From positions 2,688,001-2,752,000 of the forward strand of contig NZ_CP092968.1 of assembly GCF_027571405.1 (NCBI RefSeq): a DNA stretch of 64,000 bases, in the 5' to 3' direction. Below are positions 1-7,920 of this stretch, in pieces. The position numbers were made by a program, and so were the translations under genes. The notes under the pieces are model-generated. The model saw only the letters and a list, made by a program, of their open reading frames with translations. It was not told the origin of the DNA and searched no databases. The DNA is from Methylocystis parvus OBBP. Its GTDB lineage: Bacteria; Pseudomonadota; Alphaproteobacteria; Rhizobiales; Beijerinckiaceae. Within the stretch, counting starts at the first letter, position 1. Each line of letters begins with the position of its first letter.

Positions 1-233
1 GACGCGCCCCGCTGCGCCGCCGCCTTGGCGTGGAAAGCGATGCAATCGTCGCAGCGCGCGGAGACGCTCACGGCGAGCGCGATCAGCTCTTTCGTCTTCG
101 CGTCGAGCGCGCCGGGAGCGCCCGCCGTCGTCGCCATAGACGAAAAGGCTTTCATGACGTCCGGCGCGCCGATGCGCAGATCGCGCAGATCGGCGGACAG
201 AGCTTTGGCGAGTTCGGGCCAGTCATTTGTCAT
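1..233 (-). CDS. Carboxymuconolactone decarboxylase / AhpD-like protein (3' part beyond window)
   Basis: The reading frame begins at ATG 233 on the minus strand (MTNDWPELAKAL...) and runs off the window edge, so about 77 residues are visible. It contains the AhpD-core signature: a glutamate in KELIALAVS followed by CDDCIAFH. That CxxC-x3-H arrangement serves as the peroxidatic or thiol-disulfide centre in AhpD-type proteins. The start codon overlaps the stop of the upstream RND permease gene (ATGA at 230-233), so the two are probably translationally coupled and co-transcribed. By family the protein is probably a small cytoplasmic thiol oxidoreductase; the substrate cannot be told. Confidence 0.82.
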   Translation of the reverse strand, partial: MTNDWPELAKALSADLRDLRIGAPDVMKAFSSMATTAGAPGALDAKTKELIALAVSVSARCDDCIAFHAKAAAQRGA

Positions 234-3200
234 GGCGTCATCCTTTCTGGCGCATGCGGCGCCTCTGGCCGTTCGTCGTCGCGCAGGACGACATAGATGG
301 CGGGGATCACGAGCAGGGTCAGCGCCGTGGAAGAGGCGAGGCCGAAGACGAGCGAAATTGCGAGACCCTGAAAGATCGGGTCGGTCAGGATGAAAGCCGC
401 GCCAATGATCGCCGCCGCGGCGGTGAGGAAAATCGGCTTGAAGCGCACCGCGCCCGCTTCCACCAGCGCCGCGCGCAGAGGCATGCCCTTCTCGCGCAGA
501 TGGCGGATGAAATCGACGAGCAGAATCGAGTTGCGCACCACGATGCCCGCGAGCGCGATGAAGCCGATCATAGACGTCGCCGTGAAAGCGGCGTTGAAGA
601 GGAGATGCCCGATCACGATGCCGACCAGCGTCAAAGGCACGGGCGCGAGAATGACGAGCGGCAGCTTGAAGGAGCCGAACTGTGCGACGACGAGCAGATA
701 GATGCCCAGGAGAGCGACCATGAAGGCCGCGCCCATGTCGCGGAAAGTGACGTAAGTGACTTCCCACTCGCCGTCCCACAGGAAGGTCGGCTGCGCGTCG
801 TCGAGCGGCTGGCCGTGATATTTGACCGTCGGCGCGCCGTCCTTGCCCCAGTCCATTTTCTTGATCTCATCCTCGACGGCGAACATGCCGTAGATCGGCG
901 CCTCGAAGCGGCCGGCGACTTCGGCGCTCACCATCTCGGCGAAGCGGCCGTTATGGCGGAAGATCGGATAGGAGCCGAGCTCGCGCGTCGCCTTCACGAC
1001 GTCGCCGAGCTCCACATTCGCGCCCTGCCGCACCGTGCCGCCGGCGGGGAGCGGCGTCGAGAGGATGCGTTCGCTCGGCGTCATCTCCGAACGGGGCAAA
1101 GCGACGGTGATGTCGATCGGCTTGGCGCCGCCGCCTCTTTGCGAGAAGCCGATCTTCACGCCGCCGACCAACGCCCCGATCGTGTCATAGACCGCACGCT
1201 CCTCGACGCCATGATATTCGAGCGCCTCCTGATCGATAGCGAAGCGAAGCCGTTCGGCGCGCTGGCCGAAACTGTCATCCGTATCGACGACGAAGTCGAC
1301 CGCGTCGAAAGCCTTGCGCAGCCTGGACGCAAGATCGCGCCGCGTCTGCGCATCCGGGCCGTAAACTTCGGCGAGAAGCGTCGAGAGCACGGGCGGCCCC
1401 GGCGGCACTTCCACGACCTTGACGGCCGTGCGCGCCGGCATGGGAAGGCCCTTGAGTTTCTCGCGCACCTCGAGCGCGATGGCGTGCGACGCGCGTTTGC
1501 GTTCGTCCTTGGGAAGCAGGTTGATCGCAAGATCGCCCATCTCCGGCATGTTGCGCACGTAATAGTGACGCACCAGACCATTGAAGTTGAAGGGCGCGGC
1601 CGCGCCCGCATAGGACTGGACGGAAGTCAGCTCCGGAATGTCCTTGAGCCGTTCCGCCGCAGCCGTCAGCACGCGATCCGTTTCTTCGAGCGACGCTCCG
1701 CGCGGCAGATCGACGACCACCGCAATTTCCGACTTGTTGTCGAAGGGCAGAAGCTTCACGCGCACGCTCTTCGTATAGAAGAGCCCCAAGGACAGCAGCG
1801 TCGCGACGCCCACGGCGGCGAGAAATTTCTTCGACCGGTCGCGTCCCTCGAGCAGAGGCGTGGCGATGCGCGCATAAAAGTCGCCCATGGCGCCGCGTTC
1901 ATGCGAATGGTCGTGACCAGCGCCGCCCTCCTGTTCGAAACGCTTGCCGGCGATCTTCAGCAAAAGCCAGGGCGTGATCGTCATGGCCACGAAGAAGGAG
2001 AAGACCATGGCGAGCGAGGCGTTCGCCGGAATGGGGCTCATATAGGGACCCATGAGGCCCGAAACGAACATCATCGGCAGAAGCGCGGCGATGATCGTCA
2101 TCGTCGCGACGATGGTCGGATTGCCGACCTCGGCCACCGCCTCGACCGCCGTATCGATCAGGCTTCTCTCGCCGCGCATCCGCCAATGGCGGACGATGTT
2201 CTCGACGACGACGATGGCGTCGTCCACGAGAATGCCGATCGAGAAGATGAGCGCGAAAAGGCTGACGCGGTTGATCGTATAGCCCATCAGCCAGGAGGCG
2301 AAGAGCGTGAGGAGGATGGTCGTCGGGATGATGACGAAGACGACGACGCCCTCGCGCCAGCCGACCATCACGACGATCAGCGCCACGATGGAGACGGTGG
2401 CGAGCGCGAGATGAAAGAGCAGCTCGTTCGCCTTCTCCGTCGCCGTCTCGCCATAGTTGCGGGTGACGTCGATTTCGAGGTCTTCCGGAACGATGCGTCC
2501 TTTGACCGATTCCAGCCGCTTCAGCACGTCCTCGGCGACGATGACGGCGTTGGCGCCCTTGCGCTTCGCGATGGCGATGCTGACGGCTGGACGCTTGACC
2601 AGCTCCCCGTCTTTCGCCTTCGTCATCGTCCAGCTTCGCTTGTCGGGCTCGGAGGCGCCGACGATGACCTCCGCCACATCCTTCACATAGACGGGGCGGC
2701 CGTCGCGCGTCGTGAGAAGTAAAAGCCCGATATCGGGCGCGCCTTGAAGCGTCTGGCCGGCGACGACGGGGATGGATTTGTCGCTTTCCCGAAAGGCGCC
2801 CACCTGGAAGGAGCGATTGGCGTTGGTCAGCTTGTCGATGAGCTGGTTGAGCGTCACGCCATATTGCGAGAGCCGCTCGGGATCGGGCTCGACGCGGATC
2901 TGATTGGGGCTGCCGCCGACAATGTAGCTCAGGCCGACATTCTCGACCTTGGTCAGCTCGTGCTGCAGCTCCTCGGCCACCTGATAGAGGCCGTTATCGG
3001 TCCAGCCGTTCGCGCGCTCCGGTTTGGCGGCGAGCGTGAGCACCACAATCGCGACGTCGTCAATGCCGCGGCCGATGATGAGCGGCTCGGGAATTCCCTT
3101 GGGCAATCCCGTAATGTTGGCGCGGATCTTATCGTGTACGCGCAGCACGGCGTTATCCTGCGGCGTGCCGACGAAGAAGCGGGCCGTCACCATCGCCTGA

Positions 3201-3493
3201 TCGTCGCGCGTCTGGGAGTAGACATGCTCGACGCCGTTGACGCCCTTGATGATGTCCTCGAGCGGCCGCGTGATCAGTTCGATCGCATCCTCGGCCTTGT
3301 AGCCGTTCGCCTGCACCATGATGTCGACCATGGGCACGGAAATTTGCGGCTCCTCCTCGCGCGGCAAGGCCTGCAACGCGATGAGGCCGACGAGAATGGA
3401 GGCGAGGAGCAGCAGCGGCGTCAGCGGCGAATTGATGAACGTCCGCGTGAGGGTTCCAGATATGCCGGCATGGAATTCTTTTTCCTGACTCAT
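230..3493 (-). CDS. Efflux RND transporter permease subunit
   Basis: A 1087-residue inner-membrane proton-driven pump of the RND superfamily, normal length for the family. An N-terminal membrane helix (about residues 17-40) leads into the LPREEEPQI segment typical of the first periplasmic porter domain. Helices 2-6 follow from about residue 345, including the conserved ILVDDAIVVVENI motif of TM4, and a second porter/TM half ends near residue 1070. The gene overlaps the upstream adaptor gene by 4 nt (3490-3493) and the downstream AhpD-like gene by 4 nt. No outer-membrane factor is encoded nearby. The substrate is not clear: the sequence resembles the broad multidrug/heavy-metal group but lacks an obvious metal-binding run. 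A predicted sulfide-responsive operator lies upstream of the operon. Confidence 0.93.
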   Translation of the reverse strand: MSQEKEFHAGISGTLTRTFINSPLTPLLLLASILVGLIALQALPREEEPQISVPMVDIMVQANGYKAEDAIELITRPLEDIIKGVNGVEHVYSQTRDDQAMVTARFFVGTPQDNAVLRVHDKIRANITGLPKGIPEPLIIGRGIDDVAIVVLTLAAKPERANGWTDNGLYQVAEELQHELTKVENVGLSYIVGGSPNQIRVEPDPERLSQYGVTLNQLIDKLTNANRSFQVGAFRESDKSIPVVAGQTLQGAPDIGLLLLTTRDGRPVYVKDVAEVIVGASEPDKRSWTMTKAKDGELVKRPAVSIAIAKRKGANAVIVAEDVLKRLESVKGRIVPEDLEIDVTRNYGETATEKANELLFHLALATVSIVALIVVMVGWREGVVVFVIIPTTILLTLFASWLMGYTINRVSLFALIFSIGILVDDAIVVVENIVRHWRMRGERSLIDTAVEAVAEVGNPTIVATMTIIAALLPMMFVSGLMGPYMSPIPANASLAMVFSFFVAMTITPWLLLKIAGKRFEQEGGAGHDHSHERGAMGDFYARIATPLLEGRDRSKKFLAAVGVATLLSLGLFYTKSVRVKLLPFDNKSEIAVVVDLPRGASLEETDRVLTAAAERLKDIPELTSVQSYAGAAAPFNFNGLVRHYYVRNMPEMGDLAINLLPKDERKRASHAIALEVREKLKGLPMPARTAVKVVEVPPGPPVLSTLLAEVYGPDAQTRRDLASRLRKAFDAVDFVVDTDDSFGQRAERLRFAIDQEALEYHGVEERAVYDTIGALVGGVKIGFSQRGGGAKPIDITVALPRSEMTPSERILSTPLPAGGTVRQGANVELGDVVKATRELGSYPIFRHNGRFAEMVSAEVAGRFEAPIYGMFAVEDEIKKMDWGKDGAPTVKYHGQPLDDAQPTFLWDGEWEVTYVTFRDMGAAFMVALLGIYLLVVAQFGSFKLPLVILAPVPLTLVGIVIGHLLFNAAFTATSMIGFIALAGIVVRNSILLVDFIRHLREKGMPLRAALVEAGAVRFKPIFLTAAAAIIGAAFILTDPIFQGLAISLVFGLASSTALTLLVIPAIYVVLRDDERPEAPHAPERMTP

Positions 3494-4461
3494 GGCGTCT
3501 GCACCACGTCGCCGTCATGAAGCCCGGAGAGAATCTCGATCGCGTCGCCATGCGCGTCGCCTGTCTGCACGACGACTTCCGCGCCGCTCGCAAGCTTCAC
3601 GAAATCGACGCCGGCGCGGCGATAGATCGCGGATTTTGGCGCGAGAATGGCGTTGCGCTTGCCGGTCGTCACATAGACCCGAGCGCGCTCGCCGACGAAA
3701 TAATCGCCGAGACCCTTCACTTCGACATCGGCGATCACGCGGCCGCCCTGGATTTCGGGATAGACGATGCGCACGCGGCCCTCCCTGCGGGAGGCGCCGT
3801 CATCCGTGTTCTGGCCGCGCTGGCCGATCTCGACGCGATCGCCGGCGCGCATGAAGCGCGCGTGACGCTCCGGGAGCTGGAGGCGCAGAATGTAATTGTC
3901 TTCCGCGAGCGTCGCGATGGTCTCGCCGGGCATCGCCACGCGGCCGACGGAGACGGGAATCGTCAAGATGCGGCCCGGCCCCGGCGCTTTCACCGAGCCC
4001 TCCGCCGCCTGTTGCTCGATGACGCTTTTGTCCGACTGCAAGGCGGAGAGATTGCGTTCGGCGACGTCCAGCGCGGTCTTGGACTGATCGAACATCACTT
4101 TCGTCGAAACGCCGCGACGCAGCAGCTCCTGCGCGCGGTCGAAATCCGTCTTCGCCTTGTCGCGCTGGGATTGCAGCCCGCGGATACGCTGATCGACCGA
4201 CTGCATTTGCAGAAAAAGCTTCTGATCGGCGACGACGGCGAGTTCAGCGCCGGCGCTGACCTCGTCGCCCTCTTTGATCTTGAGCGACGTCACCGTGCCC
4301 CCGATGCGCGCGCGGGCGACGAGTTGATGCGCGGGCTCCACGGAAGCGACGACCGCTTTCATGTCGTCGATCGGAGTCATATGCAGGGCGACCTCGCCGC
4401 TGAGGGCGAGGGATGGCGACGCGATGGCGGCGAACAGGATGAGTTGTCGGAGGCGGCCCAT
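3490..4461 (-). CDS. RND efflux periplasmic adaptor subunit (HlyD/MFP family)
   Basis: A 323-residue membrane fusion protein that would link the RND permease to an outer-membrane channel. ATG 4461 is preferred over an upstream in-frame TTG (4473) because GGGAG lies 5 nt before it. A hydrophobic signal segment (about residues 3-22, ending near SLALS) comes first. A lipoyl-like half with VTSLKIKEGDEVSAG is followed by a coiled-coil hairpin (about 75-150), a second lipoyl half and beta-barrel domains. The 3' end overlaps the permease start as ATGA. The promoter region carries a TATATTC-N8-TAATTTA element about 30 nt upstream of the start codon, the same as ahead of the nearby ArsR and SQR genes. 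Confidence 0.9.
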   Translation of the reverse strand: MGRLRQLILFAAIASPSLALSGEVALHMTPIDDMKAVVASVEPAHQLVARARIGGTVTSLKIKEGDEVSAGAELAVVADQKLFLQMQSVDQRIRGLQSQRDKAKTDFDRAQELLRRGVSTKVMFDQSKTALDVAERNLSALQSDKSVIEQQAAEGSVKAPGPGRILTIPVSVGRVAMPGETIATLAEDNYILRLQLPERHARFMRAGDRVEIGQRGQNTDDGASRREGRVRIVYPEIQGGRVIADVEVKGLGDYFVGERARVYVTTGKRNAILAPKSAIYRRAGVDFVKLASGAEVVVQTGDAHGDAIEILSGLHDGDVVQTP

Positions 4462-4490
4462 AAAAACTCCCAAGCGACACGCCGGTTTGT

Positions 4491-4512
4491 TATATTCAAA
4501 ATATGTAATTTA
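4491..4512. promoter_or_regulatory. Predicted BigR/SqrR-type operator, RND operon promoter
   Basis: TATATTC, 8 nt, TAATTTA. The same halves and spacing occur upstream of the ArsR gene (4996-5017), and in reverse orientation with one base changed upstream of SQR (6297-6318). SqrR-type repressors are reported to bind ATTC-N8-GAAT-like palindromes, which this approximates (ATTC-N8-TAAT). It sits about 30 nt upstream of the adaptor start codon, a sensible place for repression. Confidence 0.6.
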
Positions 4513-4591
4513 GCAAGTACGAATTAAATACCCCGCCGGACATCATGTCGACGCGCGCGGCGGGGCGGAGACGGCGGCTCTGCGACAAGAG

Positions 4592-4849
4592 CTAGCCCCA
4601 GAGATTGCACCAGCCATTTGCGCTCACGGGTCCGGCGACGACGCCGCAACCCGAGGGCGGCGCAAACCAGGAGCAATTGGCGCAACGCTGGCGTCCATTC
4701 GGAGAGCCGCGATAGGCCGACGACGCCTTGCTCGATTTCGCCTGCGCCGGAGCGGCCGCAAACACGGCACCGAGGTCCGACAGGACGGCGACGAAAATCT
4801 TTATCGCCTGACGGCGCCCGCAGGGGTTCTTGCAATCGGGTCCGCCCAT
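4592..4849 (-). CDS. Small high-potential iron-sulfur protein (HiPIP-like)
   Basis: An 85-residue protein with an N-terminal RRQAIKIF segment and a hydrophobic stretch ending at AAAPAQA, resembling a Tat signal, so export of a folded cofactor protein is likely. The mature part (about residues 38-85) has the HiPIP layout: a tyrosine (Y46), then CANC, a third cysteine at C68 (SGCG), and a terminal GWCNLW with C81. The four cysteines would hold a [4Fe-4S] cluster acting as a periplasmic one-electron carrier. ATG 4849 is chosen because it starts directly before the twin-arginine region; an upstream ATG at 4879 would add ten polar residues. The gene lies between the RND operon and the ArsR repressor and may pass electrons in the sulfur/respiratory island, which is inference. 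Confidence 0.75.
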   Translation of the reverse strand: MGGPDCKNPCGRRQAIKIFVAVLSDLGAVFAAAPAQAKSSKASSAYRGSPNGRQRCANCSWFAPPSGCGVVAGPVSANGWCNLWG

Positions 4850-4995
4850 GATTTCCTTCTCCGCAAAATCCCGCCGCAATCCCGCCGCATGGCCCGCGAC
4901 GCAATGTAAATTCGGTTTACCTAATATAATCGCGGGGCCTTCCCGCGGAATGCGACAAATGGAGCCACCGGCGCCCGGCGCATGCGCTTGACTTC

Positions 4996-5017
4996 TATAT
5001 TCGTAAATCCTAATTTA
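4996..5017. promoter_or_regulatory. Predicted autoregulatory BigR/SqrR-type operator
   Basis: TATATTC, 8 nt, TAATTTA, ending 6 nt before the ArsR start codon at 5024. The half-sites and spacing are identical to the site at 4491-4512. Its position implies autorepression of the regulator. Placing the operator outside the coding region also supports the 5024 start over the upstream in-frame codon at 4982. Confidence 0.62.
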
Positions 5018-5023
5018 ATAGCC

Positions 5024-5395
5024 ATGAATATAAATCCGGCCGAACTCGCGCCAAAGACCGCCGAGGCCGAGAGCTTTTTGAAAGCGCTCGCCAATCGCCA
5101 CCGGCTGATGGTGCTGTGCGAACTGCACAAGGACGAGCTCTCCGTGACCAAGCTTCAGGAGACGGTCGGCCTTAGCCAGTCGTCTCTCTCCCAGCACCTT
5201 GCGCGCCTTCGGGAGGACAAGCTCGTCAAGACGCGCCGCGAGTCGCAGACCATCTATTATTCGCTCGCAAACGAAAACGTCTCGCGGGTCATCGGCCTGC
5301 TCTACGAAATGTTTTGCGCGCAGGATTGCGGCGCGCCGGCGCGCAAGAAGCCCGCCAGGGCCGCGCGCGAAAACTCGGGAAGGAGAAGTCTATGA
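5024..5395 (+). CDS. ArsR-family repressor, BigR/SqrR-like persulfide sensor
   Basis: A 123-residue winged-helix repressor. The helix-turn-helix is clear around residues 40-65 ([20 protein letters not shown]), followed by the wing ([11 protein letters not shown]). Cysteines C32 (RLMVLCEL) and C98 (LYEMFC) are separated by 66 residues, the same spacing as the C41/C107 sensor pair of SqrR and the equivalent pair of BigR, which form a polysulfide bridge when persulfide accumulates and then release DNA. The gene overlaps the next one by 4 nt (ATGA). No clear Shine-Dalgarno precedes ATG 5024, so it may be poorly translated or leaderless. Neighbouring SQR, persulfide dioxygenase and TSUP genes support a sulfide-responsive role rather than arsenic sensing. 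Confidence 0.87.
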   Translation: MNINPAELAPKTAEAESFLKALANRHRLMVLCELHKDELSVTKLQETVGLSQSSLSQHLARLREDKLVKTRRESQTIYYSLANENVSRVIGLLYEMFCAQDCGAPARKKPARAARENSGRRSL

Positions 5396-5592
5396 GCATC
5401 GATCGCATCGTCATGGCTTTTGCGGGGACCATGATTCTCCTCAGCGTCACGCTCGCGCATCTCGTCTCGCCCTGGTGGATGCTGCTCGCCGGCTTTGTCG
5501 GCCTCAATCTCCTGCAAGCGGCCTTTACAGGTTTTTGTCCCTTGGCGATGATGTTGAAACGCATGGGCGTCAAGCCCGGCGCGGCGTTCTGA
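5392..5592 (+). CDS. DUF2892 (YgaP C-terminal-like) small membrane protein
   Basis: A 66-residue protein starting [10 protein letters not shown], with two transmembrane helices and the conserved FTGFCPL turn that marks DUF2892 membrane proteins. This fold is the C-terminal membrane domain of the rhodanese YgaP and is often found alone beside sulfur-handling genes. ATG 5392 overlaps the stop of the upstream repressor gene and has AGGAGAAG just before it, so it belongs to the repressor transcript. A second DUF2892 protein lies at 10926-11111. Its exact role is unknown; the conserved cysteine may take part in sulfane-sulfur handling. Confidence 0.85.
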   Translation: MSIDRIVMAFAGTMILLSVTLAHLVSPWWMLLAGFVGLNLLQAAFTGFCPLAMMLKRMGVKPGAAF

Positions 5593-5608
5593 TCGAACTG
5601 GCTGCCTT

Positions 5609-6277
5609 ATGGCCTCCGACTGGATCGAAGACATCCCGGCGCTTCGCCGTCTCGACGAGCCCACGAAAGCGCAATTGCGCGACTCGGCCGTTCGCAAGCA
5701 GCTTCCGCGCGGCGCCGTCCTCTTCCGTCCCGGCGACCAATGCGTGCTCTTTCCCCTGATCGTCGCGGGAACCGTGCGCGTTCAGCGCGTGACGGAGTCG
5801 GGCCGCGAAATCGTCCTCTATCGCGTCTCGACCAACGAGACCTGCATATTGACGACGGCCTCGCTGCTGTCGGACGACGCCTATGCGGCGGAGGGGATCG
5901 CGGAGACCGACGTCACGGCGTATATCGTGCCGGCGGAGCGCTTCGCCAGTCTCATGAACGTCTCCGCGGATTTTCGCGCGCTGGTCTTCGACGGCTACAG
6001 CCGCCGCATTGCGACCTTGATGTCGCGCATCGAGGAAATCGTCTGCACGCGCATCAATGTGCGCCTCGCCGAGCGCCTTCTCTCTCTGCGCGGAAACGAC
6101 AACCGCATTTTTGTCACGCAGCAGGCGCTGGCCGCAGATCTCGGCACGGCGCGCGAAGTGGTGGGCCGCACGCTCAAGAGCTTCGAACGGTCAGGCTGGG
6201 TGAAATTGTCCCGCGGCGGCGCGGAAATCACCGACGCGGCCGCGTTGCGCGCGCTTTGCGACGCCGAGCGTGACTAA
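5609..6277 (+). CDS. Crp/Fnr-family transcriptional regulator
   Basis: A 222-residue protein with an N-terminal cyclic-nucleotide-binding-like beta barrel (about 20-130), a dimerisation helix (about 130-160) and a C-terminal winged HTH (QQALAADLGTAREVVGRTLKSFE, recognition helix near 180-195). The N-terminal four-cysteine [4Fe-4S] set of true FNR is absent. Isolated cysteines occur in DQCVLF and NETCIL, and NETC-type motifs are common in this Crp subgroup. It starts 16 nt after the DUF2892 gene and precedes the SQR promoter, so it is probably the last gene of the repressor operon. It may activate SQR or the bd oxidase genes, which is inference. Confidence 0.88.
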   Translation: MASDWIEDIPALRRLDEPTKAQLRDSAVRKQLPRGAVLFRPGDQCVLFPLIVAGTVRVQRVTESGREIVLYRVSTNETCILTTASLLSDDAYAAEGIAETDVTAYIVPAERFASLMNVSADFRALVFDGYSRRIATLMSRIEEIVCTRINVRLAERLLSLRGNDNRIFVTQQALAADLGTAREVVGRTLKSFERSGWVKLSRGGAEITDAAALRALCDAERD

Positions 6278-6296
6278 GTCGCTTTTGCAATCTTCC

Positions 6297-6318
6297 TAAT
6301 TTAGCTATTACGAATATA
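6297..6318. promoter_or_regulatory. Predicted BigR/SqrR-type operator, SQR promoter
   Basis: TAATTTA, 8 nt, GAATATA: the reverse-orientation version of the elements at 4491 and 4996, differing from them at one half-site base. It lies 43 nt upstream of the SQR start codon, between the Crp/Fnr gene and SQR. Identical 8-nt spacing across three sites makes chance less likely. Confidence 0.62.
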
Positions 6319-6360
6319 ACGAGCGTTGCGGTCCGTGCCGCGACTCCGGGAGGAACCAAC

Positions 6361-7644
6361 ATGGCTCATATTGTGATTCTCGGCGCCGGCATTGGCGGCG
6401 TCGCGGCGGCGATCGAAATTCGCGACGAGCTGAGCAAGAAGCATCATCAGGTGACGGTGATTTCGGACATCCCGAATTTTCAGTTCACCCCGTCCAATCC
6501 CTGGCTCGCCGTCAACTGGCGCAAGCCCGAAGAGCTGAAGGTGCCGCTCGCGCCGGTCTTCAAGAAGAAGGGGATCGGCTTCACGGATCTGGGCGCGAAA
6601 CGCGTTCATCCGCAGGAGAATCGCGTCGAACTCAGCAATGGCGAGAGCGTGTCCTACGACTATCTCGTCATCGCGACGGGGCCGCGTCTCGCCTTCCAGG
6701 AAATTCCCGGCCTCGGCCCACATGGCGGCCATACGCAGTCGATCTGCACGCTGCAGCACGCCGAAATCGCGTCGAAAGCCTGGGAAGATTTCTGCAAGGA
6801 TCCGGGCCCGATCGTCATCGGCGCGGCCCCGGCCGTCTCCTGCTTCGGCCCGGCCTATGAATTCGCCATGATCGTCTCGACCGACCTGCGTCGTCGCGGC
6901 ATTCGCCACAAAGTGCCGATGACCTTCGTAACGTCCGAGCCCTATATCGGCCATCTCGGCCTTGGCGGCGTCGGCGACACCAAGGGCATGCTCGAATCCG
7001 CCTTTCGCGACCGCGACATCAAATGGCTCGTCAACGCCAAGACGACGTCGATCGAAGCGGGCCTCATCAAATGCGACGAACTCAATGAAGACGGTTCATT
7101 GAAAAAGTCGCATGAGCTTCCCTTCAAATACGCCATGATGATGCCCGCCTTCACCGGAATCGACGCGCTGATGGGCGTCGAGGGGCTCGTCAATCCGCGC
7201 GGCTTCGTCATCATCGACAAGAACCAGCGCAATCCGACCTTCAAGAACATTTTCGGCGTCGGCGTCTGCGTCGCCATTCCGCCGGCGGAGCCGACGCCCG
7301 TTGCGACCGGCATGCCGAAGACCGGCTACATGATCGAATCCATGGTGACCGCGACGGCGCACAACATCGCCGCCGTCATCGCGGGCAAGGAGCCCAAGGA
7401 GGAAGGGACCTGGAACGCCGTTTGTCTGGCGGATTTCGGCGACAAGGGCGTCGCCTTCGTCGCCCAGCCGCAAATCCCGCCGCGCAACGTCAACTGGTCG
7501 AGCCAGGGGCGCTGGGTCCATTGGGCGAAGGTCGCCTATGAGAAATATTTCCTGCGCAAGGTCCGTCTGGGCCAAAGCGAGCCCGTCTATGAGCGTTACA
7601 TCATGAAACTCATCGGAATCGAGCGCTTGCGCCGCGTCCTTTGA
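6361..7644 (+). CDS. sqr: Sulfide:quinone oxidoreductase (FAD-dependent)
   Basis: A 427-residue flavoprotein that oxidises sulfide to sulfane sulfur and passes electrons to the quinone pool at the cytoplasmic membrane. The N-terminal FAD fold has GAGIGG (8-13), a second dinucleotide motif is ATGP (105-108), and the C-terminal part (about 370-425) is amphipathic and suits membrane docking. Cysteines C129 (SICT), C161 (VSCFGP) and C355 (AVCLADFGD) match in position the three functional cysteines described for Acidithiobacillus SQR (128, 160, 356). AGGAACC precedes the ATG. The operator-like site 43 nt upstream and the bd oxidase genes downstream suggest electrons go from SQR through quinol to a sulfide-tolerant oxidase. 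Confidence 0.92.
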   Translation: MAHIVILGAGIGGVAAAIEIRDELSKKHHQVTVISDIPNFQFTPSNPWLAVNWRKPEELKVPLAPVFKKKGIGFTDLGAKRVHPQENRVELSNGESVSYDYLVIATGPRLAFQEIPGLGPHGGHTQSICTLQHAEIASKAWEDFCKDPGPIVIGAAPAVSCFGPAYEFAMIVSTDLRRRGIRHKVPMTFVTSEPYIGHLGLGGVGDTKGMLESAFRDRDIKWLVNAKTTSIEAGLIKCDELNEDGSLKKSHELPFKYAMMMPAFTGIDALMGVEGLVNPRGFVIIDKNQRNPTFKNIFGVGVCVAIPPAEPTPVATGMPKTGYMIESMVTATAHNIAAVIAGKEPKEEGTWNAVCLADFGDKGVAFVAQPQIPPRNVNWSSQGRWVHWAKVAYEKYFLRKVRLGQSEPVYERYIMKLIGIERLRRVL

Positions 7645-7704
7645 CGGGGCAAATTCGGCGCGGCGCCCGGCCGCGCCGGGTCGCCCGGATCGAGAATCAT
7701 CAAA

Positions 7705-7866
7705 ATGGCGCGCAAAACGCTTCGCCGAGAATTGACTTTGGCTTTCGTCCTCAAGGTCGTGGCGATTTTCTTGTTGTACTTTTCATTCTTCGGCCCGTCA
7801 CATCGCTTGCACGTCACCCCGGCAGACATGGCGGCGGCTCTCACCCGGAGCCCGCCGTCCCGATAG
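7705..7866 (+). CDS. CydP-like small subunit of cytochrome bd oxidase
   Basis: A 53-residue single-helix protein directly upstream of cydA. It has a basic N-terminus (MARKTLRREL), one transmembrane helix (TLAFVLKVVAIFLLYFSFF), then GPSHR and a short tail with VTPADMAAAL. This matches the CydP small-subunit pattern (R-x-L-x-x-E before a KVxxI/L helix, then FxP-x-R). It ends at TAG 7866, 54 nt before cydA. The ribosome binding site is weak. Its location and layout suggest an accessory or structural subunit of the bd oxidase. At this length it is easily missed by gene callers. Confidence 0.66.
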   Translation: MARKTLRRELTLAFVLKVVAIFLLYFSFFGPSHRLHVTPADMAAALTRSPPSR

Positions 7867-7920
7867 ATCGAGATTTCTGGAGCGCGTTCGCCAAGACGGC
7901 TCCAAAGCAGGAAAGCCGCA

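Noticed and set aside
227..2722. Very long ORF (831 codons) on the plus strand
   Set aside because: It is antisense to the RND permease gene; the translation is Arg/His/Asp-rich low-complexity, an artefact of high GC.
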